Position numbers and translations under genes: made by a program. From contig CBHWBD010000238.1 in the NCBI GenBank assembly GCA_966111775.1, positions 1 to 7,451 of the forward strand: a stretch of DNA of 7,451 nucleotides, given 5' to 3'. Below the pieces are notes generated by a model that was not told the DNA's origin, did not search any database, and was given only the letters and a program-made list of their open reading frames with translations. The DNA comes from Pelomonas sp966111775 (GTDB lineage Bacteria; Pseudomonadota; Gammaproteobacteria; Burkholderiales; Burkholderiaceae_C). Positions 6,129-7,451 of the stretch are shown here, piece by piece (position 1 is the stretch's first letter; every line of letters starts with the position of its first letter).

Positions 6129-6247
6129 CCCCTCGTCCAAGGAGTACCTTGGACGGTCCCCCGAGGGGACGGTGATGCTCGCGGCGTCGAACCGCGAGCA
6201 CATCACCAGAGCGGGCCGGCTAGGCAGCGGCCCGGCGCTCGGCCCGC
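6129..6247. repeat. Intergenic palindromic element, copy B (SBP/queF convergent gap)
   Basis: The element fills the 132-nt gap between two convergent genes and is built of three hairpins. First, CCCCTCG (6129-6135) and CGAGGGG (6162-6168) surround a perfect 9-bp stem (6134-6142 with 6147-6155) with loop AGTA (6143-6146). Second, GGTGATGCTCGCGG (6171-6184) pairs with CCGCGAG (6192-6198) and CATCACC (6201-6207), leaving a 2-nt bulge; loop CGTCGAA. Third, GCGGGCCG (6211-6218) and CGGCCCGC (6240-6247) enclose AGCG/CGCT (6226-6229 with 6236-6239). Hairpins 1 and 3 match copy A; hairpin 2 is absent there. No T tract follows, but the position after two stop codons would suit a bidirectional transcript-end or blocking structure. 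Confidence 0.8.
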
Positions 6248-6253
6248 AAGAAC

Positions 6254-6742
6254 TCAACCCAGCATGCCCGACTCGAAGCCGTGCGCCGGCAGGTCCACCC
6301 GCGGTGCGGGCGTCCAGCCCGGCTTGCGGTGCTCGGCGACGACGTTGGTGTAGATGCCGCCGCGCACATACCACTTGGCTGTGATGCGGATGAAGCGCGG
6401 GTCGGTGACCTTGACGATGTCGTCCAGGATCTTGTTGGTGACCTTCTCGTGAAAGGCGCCCTCGTTGCGGTAGCTCCAGAAGTACATCTTCAGGCTCTTA
6501 AGCTCCACGCAGAGCTCGTCCGCAATCATGTCGATGGTGAAGTGGGCGAAGTCGGGCTGGCCGGTCAGCGGGCAGTGGCAGGTGAACTCGGGCACCTGGA
6601 ACTGGATGACGTAGTCGCGCTCGGGATTCGGGTTTGGGAAGACCAGGATGTCCTTGCTGGGCTTGCTCGGCGGATTCGGGGGCACCTCGCGCATCTTGGG
6701 CTTCTTCTTGGGGGCGGGGGCGGCGGACTTCTTGGTGGCCAT
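6254..6742 (-). CDS. queF: NADPH-dependent 7-cyano-7-deazaguanine reductase QueF, type I
   Basis: QueF reduces the nitrile of preQ0 to the amine preQ1 with two NADPH, a late step in making the tRNA base queuosine; it is cytoplasmic with a tunnelling (T) fold. The 162-residue product carries the nucleophilic cysteine in CPLTGQPDFAHF (Cys57, with Asp64), the QueF motif ELKSLKMYFWSYRN (80-93) and the His-Glu pair in GAFHEK (98-99). Near the C-terminus is RGGI (127-130). The single-domain length shows type I (YkvM-like) rather than the double-domain type II of E. coli. Residues 1-30 form a Lys/Pro/Ala-rich tail with no expected fold. The ATG at 6742 has only a weak ribosome binding site; ATG at residue 17 is a possible alternative start. 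No other queuosine gene is nearby, and no preQ1 riboswitch was recognised in the leader. Confidence 0.95.
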   Translation of the reverse strand: MATKKSAAPAPKKKPKMREVPPNPPSKPSKDILVFPNPNPERDYVIQFQVPEFTCHCPLTGQPDFAHFTIDMIADELCVELKSLKMYFWSYRNEGAFHEKVTNKILDDIVKVTDPRFIRITAKWYVRGGIYTNVVAEHRKPGWTPAPRVDLPAHGFESGMLG

Positions 6743-6771
6743 GATTCAAAGGCTTTCTGAGAGGGTGCGAA

Positions 6772-6780
6772 TGCTATCAT
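6772..6780 (+). promoter_or_regulatory. Candidate extended -10 promoter for smc
   Basis: TGCTATCAT is an extended -10-like sequence (TGN plus TATCAT, 5/6 to TATAAT) and the best promoter-like sequence upstream of smc. No good -35 is seen; TTTCTG at 6754-6759 is only a partial match. The minus strand of the same bases, running on from 6781, reads GATGATAGCAT, a weaker extended -10-like sequence that could serve queF. It lies in the 107-nt divergent gap and would start smc transcription near 6787. Confidence 0.4.
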
Positions 6781-6792
6781 CCGACCCCGTTG

Positions 6793-6819
6793 AAGCGCCC
6801 CTGAAAGGCGCTTTTCTTT
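6793..6819 (+). terminator. Intrinsic-terminator-like hairpin in the smc leader
   Basis: AAGCGCC (6793-6799) pairs perfectly with GGCGCTT (6807-6813) across a 7-nt loop. The arm runs into TTTTCTTT (6812-6819), which gives the U tract of a Rho-independent terminator in the plus direction only. It ends 30 nt before the smc ATG, too close for a separate promoter to fit between. It therefore either stops plus-strand readthrough antisense to queF or acts as an attenuator within the smc 5' leader. Confidence 0.6.
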
Positions 6820-6849
6820 AGCCAAATCAAGGGCTTACGTCCGAGCTAC

Positions 6850-7451
6850 ATGCGGCTGAATTCGATCAAGCTGGCCGGCTTCAAATCCTTCGCTGAACCC
6901 ACGACCTTCCAGTTGCCGGGGCAACTCGTTGGCGTCGTCGGCCCCAACGGCTGCGGCAAGTCCAACATCATGGATGCGGTGCGCTGGGTGCTGGGCGAAA
7001 GCAAGGCCAGCGAGCTGCGTGGCGAGTCCATGCAGGACGTCATCTTCAACGGCTCGGGCAACCGCAAGCCGGCGGGGCGCTCCAGCGTCGAGCTGGTGTT
7101 CGACAACAGTTCAGCCCGCGCCGGCGGCCCCTGGAACCAGTTCACCGAGATCGCCGTCAAGCGCGTGCTGACGCGCGACGGCACCAGCTCCTACTTCATC
7201 AACAACCAGCCGGTGCGTCGCCGCGACGTGCAGGACGTCTTCCTCGGCACGGGCCTGGGACCGCGGGCCTACGCCATCATCGGCCAGGGCACCATCTCGC
7301 GCATCATCGAGAGCAAGCCCGAGGAGATGCGCCTCTTCCTCGAGGAAGCCGCGGGCGTCTCGAAGTACAAGGAACGCCGCCGCGAGACCGAGAACCGGCT
7401 CAAGGACACGCGCGAGAACCTGACCCGCGTCGACGACATCCTGCGCGAGCT
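6850..7451 (+). CDS. smc: Chromosome segregation/condensation ATPase SMC (N-terminal part)
   Basis: SMC is the ATPase of the condensin-like SMC-ScpAB complex, which folds and helps segregate the chromosome. Only 200 residues of a protein usually near 1,170 residues long are in the window. They begin with MRLNSIKLAGFKSFAEPT, the characteristic head-domain start, then Walker A GPNGCGKSN (31-39) and WVLGESKASELRGESMQDVIF (46-66). The latter includes the arginine at position 57 known as a catalytic finger in bacterial SMC. A Q-loop-type YAIIGQGTISRI (141-152) and EEAAGVSKYKERRRETENRL (165-184) follow, where the long coiled coil begins. The start is set by family similarity; the upstream sequence has no clear ribosome binding site. 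Walker B, signature, hinge and C-terminal head lie beyond the window. The gene is divergent from queF, and a terminator-like hairpin sits just before it. Confidence 0.97.
   Translation, partial: MRLNSIKLAGFKSFAEPTTFQLPGQLVGVVGPNGCGKSNIMDAVRWVLGESKASELRGESMQDVIFNGSGNRKPAGRSSVELVFDNSSARAGGPWNQFTEIAVKRVLTRDGTSSYFINNQPVRRRDVQDVFLGTGLGPRAYAIIGQGTISRIIESKPEEMRLFLEEAAGVSKYKERRRETENRLKDTRENLTRVDDILRE

Noticed and set aside
6743..6849. preQ1 riboswitch in the queF leader
   Set aside because: The minus strand contains ACCCTCT followed by an A-containing stretch, recalling part of the preQ1-I motif, but there is no matching upstream P1 arm and no A-rich tail of the right form.
1..7451. Defence, mobile or biosynthetic system
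   Set aside because: All eight protein genes belong to known families, and no recombinase, toxin-antitoxin pair, CRISPR repeat or atypical base composition is visible.

Overview
This is a GC-rich, densely coded chromosomal window with strong G/C bias at third codon positions. It looks like a betaproteobacterium of the order Burkholderiales, probably near the Roseateles/Rubrivivax/Leptothrix group. That placement is inferred from protein character, gene neighbourhood and intergenic GC-rich palindromes, not from a search. I see eight protein genes, two of them cut by the window edges. I see no tRNA, rRNA, CRISPR array, phage gene or insertion sequence.

Left block (1-5218, all on the minus strand, so read right to left): dapC, dapD, a pilU-type pilus ATPase, prmB and a YheS-like ABC-F ATPase. 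Three of the four junctions are 4-nt stop/start overlaps of the form NTGA, using ATG (dapD), TTG (prmB) and GTG (yheS) starts. The block therefore looks like one transcription unit. The only gap, between dapD and pilU, holds a structured palindromic element. DapC and DapD catalyse two successive steps of the succinylase route to meso-diaminopimelate and lysine. PrmB and YheS are both linked to the ribosome: L3 methylation and ribosome-associated ATPase, respectively. PilU is a retraction ATPase accessory of type IV pili and is not functionally related to its neighbours.

Right block (5219-7451): a stand-alone secreted solute-binding protein of the SBP_bac_3 type (5342-6121, +) has a strong ribosome binding site. 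It faces a type I queF gene (6254-6742, -), which makes preQ1 for queuosine. Their convergent gap carries a second, longer copy of the palindromic element. After a 107-nt divergent spacer comes the N-terminal part of smc (6850 to the window end, +), encoding the chromosome-condensation ATPase.

No new multi-gene system stands out; most of the window is housekeeping. The most interesting material is intergenic. A repeated hairpin element occurs at 3071-3149 and 6129-6247; its two copies keep an AGTA-loop hairpin through compensatory base changes, and one copy has an extra hairpin inserted. There is also an intrinsic-terminator-like hairpin inside what should be the smc leader, and a -10-like box placed so that dapC mRNA could be leaderless.
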